Assembly (NCBI GenBank): GCA_019649035.1
Contig: BMAT01012505.1
Coordinates: 368,175-432,174, forward strand
DNA length: 64,000 nt
Direction: 5' to 3'
Source: Elysia marginata
Lineage: Eukaryota; Mollusca; Gastropoda; Plakobranchidae
This document shows positions 44,200-55,212 of this stretch, in pieces. Under the pieces are notes generated by a model that was not told the DNA's origin, made no database searches, and worked only from the letters and a program-made list of their open reading frames with translations. Both the position numbers and the translations under genes were made by a program. How positions within the stretch are numbered: position 1 is the first letter of the stretch; each line of letters begins with the position of its first letter.

Positions 44200-47100
44200 T
44201 CATTTATTAATGTATTCTGAAAAACAAACTGTTGCATTTGTCCCACCAAAACCAAACGAGTTACTGAGCGCAGTCCTGGGAGTGTTCTGGCTGTCCCATG
44301 TTTTGCTACCGTTGCTGACATAGTTGAGGTCAAACCCAGTGGCCGGGCTCACCAGGTTCATAGTTGGGGGAACCTGTCCCAAGTAACATGCCATCACAGT
44401 AAAGACAGCTTCAACACTGCCAGCTGCTCCTAGTAGGTGGCCCGTGGCTCCCTTTGTAGATGTGACGAGAATATCTGATACACCACGCTCTCCAAACAAA
44501 TCCCATATTGCCTTGCTCTCAGCAGTGTCTCCAAGCGGAGTGGATGTAGCATGAGCATTTACGTGTCCAACGCAGCTGGTAGGGATATTTGCGTCGCGGA
44601 GAGCTGCCTCCATACAACGCCGAGCCCCACTACCATCCTCACTAGGTGCAGTCACATGGCTAGCGTCACAGGATAGGCCATACCCAAGAACCTCGGCAAA
44701 AATTGGGGCCCCTCTGGTCTTTGCATGTTCTAATTCCTCTAGCACCAACAAGCCCGCCCCCTCAGCCATTACAAATCCATCTCTGTCTTTGTCAAACGGC
44801 CTAGAAGAACATTCAGGCTGATCATTAAAGTTTGTGCTCAGTGCACGCATACGGGCAAACCCAGCCATACCAAGAGGAGTCACTGAAGCTTCACATCCAC
44901 CTGCAACCATCACTGAAGCATCTCCATTGCGGATAAACCTCGCTGCATCTCCAATAGCATGAAGGCCTGTTGTACAAGCAGTAGACACTGAGTGACTTGG
45001 TCCCTGGTTGTACAGAAAAATGTGATAGAAACAACATCAATAAAATAGCTGTGAAACAATACCACAAGATGAGTCTAATTGTAAAAATGGTTGATTTGAA
45101 AATAATTGGTATTTTCTATCATATTTGGTAATTGAACACTTTTTTATTGAATGTTTATAATGTGTTTTATCATATATAAACATGAAATACAAATTTTAAG
45201 CAGACGACTGAATAGTTTGCTCTTTAAAATCCTTTTCCCAATGAAATTTTTTTTTATGTGTAAGATAGTCTTGAAAATGGATCTCACTAATCTCTTATCA
45301 TCTATAAGAAATAACTTCAGCCTCAATCAGGATATCAAAATATCATAAAAGCTTTCCAATGGTGCATCTATCTCTACAGTTTAAGATTCAGAAACTGGAC
45401 ATATTTTGTAGCATTGCTTCACATTTTTTAAACTACTCGTAATTGCCTCTTGCTAATTGCACTCCTAGCTTCAGATTAATTGCAACTTTCAGGTAACATG
45501 TAAAGAATAATATATAAGCATATTAAGAAATTTATATTTAAATAAAAAGTGCTATGAGAATCAAGAAAAGAATCTGAAGCAGATGAAATGTGAAAAGCTT
45601 AAAATAGCCATGTACCGCATCCTTCTCAAAGAATTTTTAATAGCTTTTTATTTCTCATTATAGAAACACAAGCTTGCAAATACCCATGTTTTTTAGAGTA
45701 CAATACAAATATTACATAAGTTTTTTTAAAATTAAAAATCAACAAAAGACTTAAGGTATAAACCAGTTGAGAATTATCAACCCAACTTGCAAGCACAAGA
45801 AACTGACCTTAAAGCCATACACAAGACTGACATGGCCAGCCGCCATGTTGACAAGAATTCTGGGTATAAACCAAGGGGAGATCCTGCGGTATTTACTTTG
45901 CCTTAACTGTTCGCCTGCGTTGGCAATTTCTTCCAAAGGGACCATGCCAGTACCAACGCAGACACCTTGAAGAAAAAGAAATAACATTGAAAGTTGTTGC
46001 ATGTTGGCAAAATTTAAACCTATTGTCTTTGAGTGGCATATAATTTTTACAGACTAGGTTTTGTCAGTAATTTCTGGAGCGATGAATACTATAGCAGGAC
46101 CTCCGACAGGGAATCCTGATAATAAAAAACTCTGGAAATGGGAAAAAGATTCAAAAGAAACAATGTTACTTTCTTGCTTGGAATACGAACTGTAGGAACC
46201 GAGAGTTAATGAATTTAGAAGAGACATTTGTTTACTAAATGCAAAAAAAAATATGTCCAAATTTAGGAATTACGCGAGACCTCAATGACTGTAATACACA
46301 TGTATTTATATTTTTGCTGGAGTGGTTTAACTTTTTATTCAAACCTTTTTCAGATATTGATCGGTAGAAAAAGACTTTTGAAAATAAAGTTTTGTCACAA
46401 AACTGTTTTAAGACTGAATAAATGCCTGCTTACGTAATAAAAAAGTCAAGAATTTTGTTGTTTTAACACATGTACTTTTAGAAGCTAGGTATGAAGAAAA
46501 AGGTTTATCAAAGCATAGGTCTTAAAATCTCTGAGAAATTTGAAAGATTCATACTTGCTACCTAACGATTACATAAGAGCAATAATCAAACTAAATTGAG
46601 TAGGTAAAGGGGTAAAGACCAAAACACTGATCACCTGCTGAACTTGGTTTTAGCACTGCATTATTTGTAGAGCGGTATCAATGTTAGTTATCACTTTTTG
46701 TTGACAAAACGAGCTAATAACACTCTGAAATGCTGTTCAAAGGATGCCTCTGGCTATAAAGAGAACTATTGTTTTTTTAAGAACTGTTGCTATATAGAAG
46801 GTGTTGTTGTTATTGATTAAGAAGTGTTCAAAGAATATATTATTGAAAGGAGAGTAGGCCTAAGTATTGTATTATAGGCCAGCAAAGGATAGCCAGCTCG
46901 TAGGTGAATCCCGTCCCCTAACATGACCTAGCATCCTTATAGTTATACATGCTAAGACAGTGGAAGGGTAATAAAAGGGTGTCTAGCATAACAGCAAGTT
47001 AGCAGGCTTGACTTGTTTGAATGATGTTTTGTTTTCTGATTATTTCTGCTTCCTTTTTACGATAGGCTGATAATTGAGTTCCGTTGGCTAATAACTCATT

Positions 47101-50100
47101 CAATTTTCATCACATCGACCTAAAGTTTCATACACATACTCTCAAACCATTTTTCTAGGTTTGACTAGAACACTCAAACCATTTTTCTGGGTTTGACTAG
47201 AACACTCAAACCATTTTTCTAGGTTTGACTAGAACAACAAGTTTGTGTGACGTCAATTGCACTCATAAAGCAGTGACGTGTCACGCATGATGGGGTAGCC
47301 ATGTTTATGAGACAATGGCGTCTTCTAAAGACCTTCTCATCAAACAGCGCACTGTTATCGAGTTTTTGGCAGCTGAGGGATGTTCTGCTGCAAACATTCA
47401 TGCAAGAATGAAGACAGTTTATGGTGGAATGTGCATTTCAGATAGTGCAGTTTGCAAACAGGTGAGAATTTTTTCAGGGGAAGACCCCAGAGAGACAATT
47501 CTGCATGATTGTTCGGGTAGGCCCCCTTTCTGCATCGGACACAGCCTTGATCTTGCCTCATCTGGCTATTATTTGTTTCCCCAACTCAAGAAGTACCTGA
47601 AGGGCCATCACTATAATAAAGATGAGGAAGTTATCGCAGATGTTGCCTTGGATAGTCTGAATTCTTTGCTGACGGCGAGCACCAAATATTGAAACCTTGG
47701 AGGCCTTGTGTTGAATGCAACAGTGAATAAGTAAAAAAATAGAGTGCTAAGTATGGAGTTGAGATATTAAACTTTGATTTGGTGTATTGTTTATATATAT
47801 GCTGTGAAAAATGAAAAGTTTATCATTAAATGGAACTTAATTATCAGCTTGCCCTTGTATACTATGTTGATTCTCATACCACTTTATTTTCTGATATCTG
47901 AGATAACTGATTTGGGTGCTCATATTATTATAGAATAAATCGAAAGGCCCCCCAAAAATGGGGATTTTGACATCTCCTTCAATACCCACAGTTCTCACTA
48001 CTTCGTTTGTTGGTTTGTGCTGTCTTACAGTTACCTGTTTCTAGTCTGTCTGCCTCATCTAAGGGTTTCCATCCTGACATACTCAGAGCTTCTTCAGCAG
48101 CTGCCAGACAAAACTCAGTCATTGGTGTCACTGCTTTGTCACTCACTTTTGGCATAAGACTCTTGTTAAACTGACCAATTGCATCTCCTCGGGGAACAAG
48201 TCCAGCCACTTTGCTTGGGATCTGTTCAAAATCTGAGTACAAAAATCATAAGAGAATGCTACTAAAAATTATCAAAGTAAGAAAAATAATTTTTCAAAAT
48301 CGTCTGCTCCTTAGCAGATACACAAAAGTTAGAGGCAAACGGAAATACATGTTGTAATAGGTTTATTTATTATCCCTGTAGCACTTTCCCTCAAAAAGAG
48401 TTCAACAACAATAAGTTGAATGTCCCAAATATTAAATTGTAATATAGTCAGTAATGCGTTTCCATAATTAAAAAAAATGCACACATGAATACACAGGAAA
48501 ACTTCAAAATTAAACTACAAGTCTAATATTAGTACTAATAAAAACTCTCTTTAAAGTTTGAAGTATGGTTTTATTTTAATTCTCTTTGGCTTTAGCTTAT
48601 TAAGTTCAATTCTTTTAAATCAAAGATTACATTGTGGCCTTTCGTAGGTGATCCCTCTGTTCCCTAGCATCTTCTTTTCACAAAAGCAAAAGGCTTCAAA
48701 TAAACACTCACTAAGCAAAGTTGCTATCCCTAAACCCACACAGATGTTTAGGGCTCATCAGAGTAATTACAGTACAACTATGATATAACAGCACAAACAT
48801 GAATTTTTTGTAAGTGCCATTGTGACAGGTTGCCGTTAAAACAGAAGACATTGAAGACAACTATAAAATTAAGGAAGCATTCTCTTTAATTAAGCCATGG
48901 TTTCTTGTGTCTTTGCCTATTGTAAGCAAGGGGCTGTTACGTGTTATCAGATGATAGTGGGGTTCTTTTGCCTTCTCTTTCTATCACTCCAGTTCTCACT
49001 CTCTATCGTTCCAGTGATGCACAAGTCTCTCAAGTGTATAATGATTTATTTAAAAAATGTTCCAACAGCTAGAACAGATAGTAATGAGCTAACGCAGACT
49101 CGTCAGGCTCTAACAGGCTATACCAGGCTCTAACAGGCTGTACCAGGCTCTAAAAGGCTCCTGTAAGATTGAACAAATAAACATACATTGGAGTCTAGTA
49201 CATCTATCTAGAATTCAACAACATAAGTGATGGTAACATAATGATCGACAGAGGATAGTACTAGAAGTATTTACATCTCATCACATGCGACATACATCAC
49301 CAACAAGCAAACGTAACTAGACAAAGGATTTAGATACTTGAATGGAAGTATTTAATAGCACGGCTGTATGACTTTTTCATGAAGGGTTTATTCTTTAATG
49401 AATAATAATGTAATATTGAATGAAGTTAGAGCACCAAATATTAACAATAACAACATAAGTCCTAGCTAAGAATACTACCTACCATAGAAGCAAAGTATAG
49501 GGCATTTTTCAACTCAACTTACCCCCACCAGAGATCATGATGGCACTAAGACAGTAGTATAGATGGCAGATCGGATGGTCGCCAAGTGTTCAACAACTAA
49601 ATTGAACATGATAATAGGTTTATTTATTATCCCTGTGGCACTTTCCCTATAGAAGTAAAGTGATGGGATAGGTCTTAAGGCAACACGGTAAACCCTTGAT
49701 TTTCTTGCAGATCTTCATTTGTGACAACATGTAATCAAATGTGAGTACCAAAGAAAGAAATCTGCAAACTGTTATTGTTAGCTTCTATCATAAATATACA
49801 TGCTGTTATAGGTTTATCCCTCCCCTCCCACGTACACACACACACCCATCCACCCACCCAAATACGGCCTGGCATGTTGTAGTTGTACAGAGTTCATTGT
49901 TTTCCTTATCCCCTAGGCTAAAGTGTGTACAGTGCAATAGACCACTAGTTACTAGTTACAAAGCACTGGCACAGTGAATGCCTAGCATTAGCAAGAGAGG
50001 GTGAGCTGCAAGCTTAGGGAGGGGGAGGAGAGGCAATGCTGCTTTGTTACTTTTAGATCTATCACTGTCAGTATCAGTAACTAAGACTGTGTTGTAATTG

Positions 50101-51091
50101 AAACAAGTGTTCAAACAGGCCTAGTGCAGTTGGTATGATAAAGATAAGAAACTAGGCTATATAGCCTACAAGTACAACTGAAAAGGGAAAGGACCGCCAA
50201 ACTGTAAAGTTAGCACATAAAGCAGCGAAACAAACTTGAGAGGTGTTTTTAAATGTAGGCCTAACAATTTGTGCTTAGACAATGTTTGGTTAGTTCACAG
50301 TTCCACCTATTAAGAGTGCAGCTGTACTCGAAATGATTTCAGTGGCCAATGGTTTCAAAACCTGATACCTCATAGTATTCAAATACTTTTAATCTCAAGT
50401 TTTTGTCAATGTCTTTGAGATTCAAATTAGATTGTCTATTTATGTCATTGGAAGTGGAAATTACTGCTGTCATATTGACAAAATTTCATGCATTGCATAG
50501 TATCTCCTTTAATTTTCTTTTGTAGTTATATGGCTGAAATAAATATATGCTTGAAGTATTCCTTAAGTCCTTCACATTTCTGTTCTGTGTTTTCAGTTTC
50601 ACTGTATTATTGTTTAAATCACATGCGAACCTAGGTTAAATATACCCAGAACTCAAGTTAATTTGGAAATTACCACTCACATATATATACAGCAGTATCT
50701 GGTTAAACGAACGTCAGATAATTGCACGCTACGGTTTAACTAACGCCCAGTCGCTATGACCAATTTTTTCTATATGATCAGTATAACCTAAACACTTGCA
50801 ACATCGTCTAAACGCCTGGTATTATTTATGAAATCGGTAAAAATTAGTGGATCAGGCAACCACTGGGACATGTGGAAAAAGCCAGAATAACTCAGCAGGG
50901 ATTCTTATCTTCCTTTGTAGTCACAACTACAATGCTACATTTGCTCGTTTAATCTTACCTTTGTGTGTCAAGGCTGTAATACCACTTTTTTCAAGAAGCA
51001 GTTTCTCCCACACTAGTTGAGTACCCACTCCAAGACATGAGACGACACCAAGACCTGTCACAACAACTCTACGGCTATGATGTAGTGCCAT
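44200..51091 (-). CDS. OXSM: Mitochondrial 3-oxoacyl-ACP synthase, four exons
   Basis: Exons in order of translation: 51091-50959, 48232-48035, 45965-45808 and 45003-44200 (stop TGA 44202-44200). Together they give 430 residues. All junctions are GT..AG and in phase. The product is a condensing enzyme (thiolase fold, KAS I/II type) that elongates acyl-ACP in mitochondrial type II fatty-acid synthesis, the source of the lipoate precursor. Landmarks: [11 protein letters not shown] at the N terminus, the nucleophile Cys173 in VSTACTTG, His314 in [11 protein letters not shown], Lys347/His352 in [13 protein letters not shown], and the glycine-rich [12 protein letters not shown] near the C terminus, so the full Cys-His-His set is present. 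Human OXSM has 459 residues. Here only eight residues precede the core, and an in-frame TAA 39 bases upstream rules out a simple upstream extension, so the presequence is unusually short. Intron 2 holds a mini-mariner (47281-47700). Confidence 0.95.
47141..47236. repeat. 32-bp tandem repeat, three copies
   Basis: CTCAAACCATTTTTCT begins each unit at 47141, 47173 and 47205. Each unit ends GGTTTGACTAGAACA or nearly so, and copies differ by one or two bases. It sits just left of the mini-mariner in OXSM intron 2. Confidence 0.95.
47281..47700 (+). mobile_element. Internally deleted mariner with an in-frame mini-ORF
   Basis: The frame 47315-47692 codes 125 residues. Residues 1-70 match the mariner N-terminal helix-turn-helix region ([46 protein letters not shown]). 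From about residue 77 it is the transposase C terminus ([33 protein letters not shown]). The catalytic DDD core between them is gone, yet the two ends are joined in one open frame. It is a different mariner lineage from the relic at 40233-41380. Terminal repeats were not identified. It lies in OXSM intron 2, antisense to OXSM. Confidence 0.85.
49104..49160. repeat. 20-bp tandem repeat, 2.8 copies
   Basis: CAGGCTCTAACAGGCTATAC at 49104-49123 is followed by a one-substitution copy and a partial third. It is in OXSM intron 1. Confidence 0.9.
50690..50800 (+). mobile_element. Pogo-like terminal fragment in OXSM intron 1
   Basis: TA-CAGCAGTATCTGGTTAAACG and the following AACGAACGTC resemble Tigger-type ends. 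No partner terminus was seen. Confidence 0.3.
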
Positions 51092-51099
51092 GAGTGATT

Positions 51100-52740
51100 T
51101 TTTCTTCAGTCTTTTGCTGGACTTTTATTATTTTTACTCCATAAGGTGCCTAGAATTGGAACAATAACAAATAAAAGAAAAAGATCAAATTGGACTTCTT
51201 CAAATCAAATGCAGATATGTTATGCTAATCACAGCTTATTCATCACTGTGTCTATCTATAGATGGATATATTATTAGTGCACCTACACCATGTACACGGC
51301 AAAAGGCCTACAAATGAGGCTGTTAAGAAATGGTCCACTTAGATCAGCTCAATGAGCGAAAATATAAAGTGACTAAATATATACAAAGAGATTTACCAAC
51401 GAATTTTGAGAATTTAAAAACAAGATTTTAGATCTAGATCTATAAAAGTTCTCTTAAGTTTCTATTTTGGATGGCTGCTTTGTTTGGCATTCCCTTTGTT
51501 TTTAATGAATGAAAATCACAGCTATTGTTGTTGGTTTTGCGGAGGCATACTTCTACATCTGCTCCTAAACCTTGATTTATACCTCAGGATATATCTGCAA
51601 AACAGAGCCGAATGCACTCTGTATATAATTACCTAGTTTAATGCTTCTAAAAGTCTAAGCCTTCTACTCTTGATGTTAATAGATCTAGATCCAACTCCAC
51701 AACCCTGCAAAACTAGAAGACCTAGACTAGATCTGGAATATCTAACCTTAAAAATTCTTGGGTTCCATAATATACCTAGCTAGTTCATTCAGTATTTCAG
51801 TTTTAAATAACATGCTTACACCTGTTGCAATATGAGAAAGGTGATACCAGTTGAGGGTTTCGTGTTTTACAAACGGATTTGTTTACATTATTGTGACGGT
51901 CTAATCTAGGCCTAGTTTTCCTTTCTCTTCTGAAAGGAGGAGAAAGGAAACAGCTATGGGCGCTAAGCTGTATGGCCTGAGACACTGGACAGCGCTACGT
52001 GATGTCCATGTACACTTATTTGTCCTCGAAGTCGACTTATCCACTCGTGTAAAATTTTTATTTCCTTTGCATTTATATATTTTGACCCATGCCCGGCGTT
52101 TTCTTCATATTCAACATTTTCCCTTGATCCTCCATTTCTGGATATGGCTATAGAACATACTTGTAGGTCTATTGTGTAGTCTCCTATTCTTCATTGTTGG
52201 CATAGCTATGGAATTGTTCCACGAACTTATAAAAATTCTTTTAAAGTAGTTCCCCTTAAATACATTGGTGAGTTTTAAGGCTTAGATTTAACACTGAAGT
52301 TATTTGAACAAACTAGGCCTACCTTGCCAACAGAAGAGTTCGCTGGTGAGCCCACCTTCTGAATTTTACACACAAAAAAAGGTTAGTACTGAAAAAACAG
52401 TCCCATAGGCTATTCCGCTTGTTTGATGCCCATAATATGACGGACCACTTATTCATACTTCTCTCTCGATATTCTGCCTAGGACATAGACATGGAACATG
52501 GAATGTCATATAAAAAAGTTTGCCAATCATGCAATTTTCAGTTAAAAACAAATAATCAGAGATCTTATTCATAACGATAGCTTACCATTCACATGTCGAT
52601 GCATGCTTTTATTGCCAGTAGACTTTATAACTGTAATTATCTGAGAAATTGTTTACCAAGCTACTTAATTGAAATTTTACAACAAATTTAAAACTAAGCT
52701 TCAAGGATAATAGTTAGAAAAGGAAGGCACACAAATTCAA
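51100..52740. other. Region upstream of OXSM
   Basis: The first bases left of the OXSM start should carry its promoter or 5' untranslated exon. A possible acceptor (TTCCAATTCTAG on the - strand, near 51151) suggests an upstream non-coding exon. The rest is AT-rich with an AGATCTAGATCT tract at 51430 and no supported gene. Confidence 0.4.
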
Positions 52741-53145
52741 GAGAAATATTGAAGGGGCTTCATTGGTTTCCGGTCGAACAAACGCACTTGTATTAAGACA
52801 GCATGTCAAAATTTTAAATGCTTAACAATCTAGCACCTTCCTATCTCCAAGACCTAGTGATATCATAAACCTGCAAACATTCCAAGATCTTCAAATGCAA
52901 ATTTCCTACGTGCCAATTTTTTTCTCGTTTTAAAACAAAGGCTTTTCCAACTTAAGCTTCTTCTTCATGGTATTCCCTGTCTGAGTATACACCCATGTGC
53001 AATATTTTCAGTATTTTTAAAAATAAACTTAAAACAGAACTGTTCAAGAAAGCATTACATGTATATTAATGCCTCTTTTATATTGTTTTTAATCAGTCGT
53101 GCAATTTTTAAGTTTATGTTTTGCTCTTACAATCAAATAGGTTTT

Positions 53146-53521
53146 AGGGGCCGTTCACAAACCATGTGGACAGATTTTGCCCATTTTTCNNNNNNNNNNN
53201 NNNNNNNNNNNNNNNNNNNNNNNNNNNNNNNNNNNNNNNNNNNNNNNNNNNNNNNNNNNNNNNNNNNNNNNNNNNNNNNNNNNNNNNNNNNNNNNNNNNN
53301 NNNNNNNNNNNNNNNNNNNNNNNNNNNNNNNNNNNNNNNNNNNNNNNNNNNNNNNNNNNNNNNNNNNNNNNNNNNNNNNNNNNNNNNNNNNNNNNNNNNN
53401 NNNNNNNNNNNNNNNNNNNNNNNNNNNNNNNNNNNNNNNNNNNNNNNNNNNNNNNNNNNNNNNNNNNNNNNNNNNNNCCCCCCCCCCCCTCTGCTATCCA
53501 CATGGTTTGGGAACGGCCCCT
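53146..53521. mobile_element. GGCCGTTCACAAACC-end MITE, copy 2 (contains a gap)
   Basis: Left arm GGGGCCGTTCACAAACCATG, right arm CATGGTTTGGGAACGGCCCC. The outer parts match the MITE at 3147-3472 in opposite orientation. The centre is unresolved (53190-53477), next to a poly-C run. It is inserted in a LINE 3' region. Confidence 0.85.
53190..53477. other. Assembly gap (288 unresolved bases)
   Basis: Run of n inside the MITE. The overlapping frames reported across it are not genes. Confidence 0.99.
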
Positions 53522-53720
53522 TACATTAACTAATCTTTTTAAAAAAAAGTTTTAGATCTTTGAACTGCTATTTTTCCGGAATTTTCGAGATGCATTCAAT
53601 CATGTGATCTTTATATATTTAAGTAATTTTTTAGAATGTCAATTTTATGCAATGCGCCATCCAGTGGATTATTATTATTATAATTATTTTTATTGTTATA
53701 ATATAATGATATGTTGTAAT

Positions 53721-53730
53721 GATAATGATG

Positions 53731-53769
<39 letters not shown>

Positions 53770-53770
53770 T
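53721..53770. repeat. ATA microsatellite
   Basis: About 14 ATA units after GATAATGATG. It may have grown from the tail of the preceding LINE. Confidence 0.95.
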
Positions 53771-53934
53771 TAATTATATTTTTATTTTTATCGCAAAAGA
53801 TGTTGTGTACGCCGTTGACAGCGTTGGCTGTTGAAAATTCAAGGCTACGGCATCCAAGGAAATATTCTGTGATGGATTAGCGACTTTATGAAAAAAAAAA
53901 GACGTCAGCATGTCTTCCTAAAATAACGGCAAAG

Positions 53935-55060
53935 CATCCAGCCGGAGAAAATTTCTATCTACAAGGCAGCGTCTTGGGTCCAGTTTTGTTTGTAATCTAT
54001 GTAAACCACATGCCAGAAGCAGTGAGCAATTTTATAAAAGATGTTTGCTGGTGACACTAAAATATTTTCCCCTGTGAACAATAATCAAAGTTTTCAATCA
54101 TCACAGGCTAATTTCGATGCACTTCAAGAATGCTCAAATAATTTAAAAAAATTATTGCGTACACTATATCAATCCCTCGCAGAAAATTTGTCTTTGTTAC
54201 TCAGCGTAACTGTGTCGTCACAGAGCAGCGCCACTAATGCCCCAGCAGACAGAACATTTGAAAGCAACTTTTAACCGATTGCATAGCGTTGCAGGCGCTT
54301 ATTACAAATTCAAGACTAACCTGTAGCTGAATACACATTTTACAGGTGGGTAGACTGGAAAAGTTAGGGTAAATTGCTTTCCCAAGGCAATTGCATCATG
54401 GCACGGTCGGGAATCGAACCGGCGACCGCGATATCACAAGTCCGAGGCGCTAAACACTGTCACGCTGCCCCTGATTCGCAGTTAAGTGACGTTTAAAAAA
54501 TTCAATACAACAAAATTTGAAGTCCTGCACCTGGGTCAATCAAACAGTCAGTTCAATCTCAAAATGGGAGGGACTAGTGAAACTAAGTAGAACACTCTGT
54601 GAGAAAGAGTTGAGCATACATGACGAAACCAAATTGAAGTTTAGTGAATGATATGAAATGGCCGTTTACAAGGCTAACAGGCTATTGGGCCTCATTTGGA
54701 GGTCCGTCGACTGTAATTCATTACTTTGTACAAAAGTATAGTTAGACCGCACCTGATAACTGCGTTTGGTCGCCAATCAACAAGACTGATGCCTTAATAA
54801 TTATCTTGGTGACTCAATAGTACTTAAAACAGTACCGATGGACTCCTTAGGGACTACAAATACAGCACCAACTTCCCACTACAGTGCTTCCTTCGTACGT
54901 AGAAGTATGCTTAGTGCAAGCTTAGGGGACGTTAAACTGATAAACTGCTAAAAAAGCACTACAGTGCTTCAATCCTCGTAAGGTGGTTGGGATTGAGAAC
55001 CTCAAGAACATCGACAGGCATAGGGCTGTCAACGATGGATTTTCTTGATTCTTGTAATAG
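53935..55060 (+). mobile_element. CR1/jockey-like LINE relic split by a SINE
   Basis: Before the insertion, in shifting frames: LGPVLFVIYVNHMPEA, MFAGDTKIF (where the FADDTK catalytic block has become FAGDTK) and DALQEC. After it: KFNTTKFEVLHLGQSN, YKANRLLGL and a degraded VRPHL. These are consecutive blocks of a CR1/jockey-type reverse transcriptase, so one LINE was cut by the insert at 54154-54491. Many stops and frame changes; non-functional. Confidence 0.75.
54154..54491 (-). mobile_element. SINE family C inserted in a LINE
   Basis: The tRNA-like head is at the right: in inverse, GGGGCAGCGTGACAGTG and GCCGGTTCGATTCCCGACC, then TTGGGAAAGCAATTTACC as in the copy at 9171. Flanking duplications TTTAAAAAAATT (54142-54153) and TTTAAAAAATT (54492-54502) bound it, and the LINE reading resumes across them. 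Confidence 0.8.
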
Positions 55061-55202
55061 AACTTTTTCCTAACCACATTTTAATCTTACCTCTGTTGAG
55101 TCACCAGCGATAAAAACTAAATTCGAATGAGGAAAAAAAAAAACAACTCACAGAACTCCAATCTTTTGTACAAAAAACTACAAATAGAAACTATTTAGGG
55201 AA

Positions 55203-55212
55203 AGATGGCCGA
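55203..55212 (+). promoter_or_regulatory. YY1-like motif over the SART3 start codon
   Basis: AAGATGGCCG spans the initiator ATG and matches the AAGATGGC core bound by YY1-type factors, which in many metazoan housekeeping genes sits just after the transcription start. Whether it acts here is inference. Confidence 0.35.

Larger units (their letters stand above)
52745..53690 (+). mobile_element. LINE 3' end interrupted by a MITE
   Basis: Across shifting frames: LHWLPVE near 52765, LAPSYLQDL near 52830, SNANFLRVP near 52895, and FKNKLKTELFKKAL at about 53015-53055. This is the diagnostic C-terminal order of CR1/L2/jockey-type ORF2. After the MITE at 53146-53521 the sequence continues to an ATGCGCCAT segment and an ATTATTATT tail, a typical LINE 3' end. 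Dead copy, 5' truncated. Confidence 0.7.

Noticed and set aside
43941-44333. 130-codon - frame overlapping the OXSM 3' end
   Set aside because: Out-of-frame shadow of the OXSM last exon and its 3' untranslated region.
53059-53555. Five overlapping frames around 53.1-53.5 kb
   Set aside because: They read through a 288-base gap inside a MITE.
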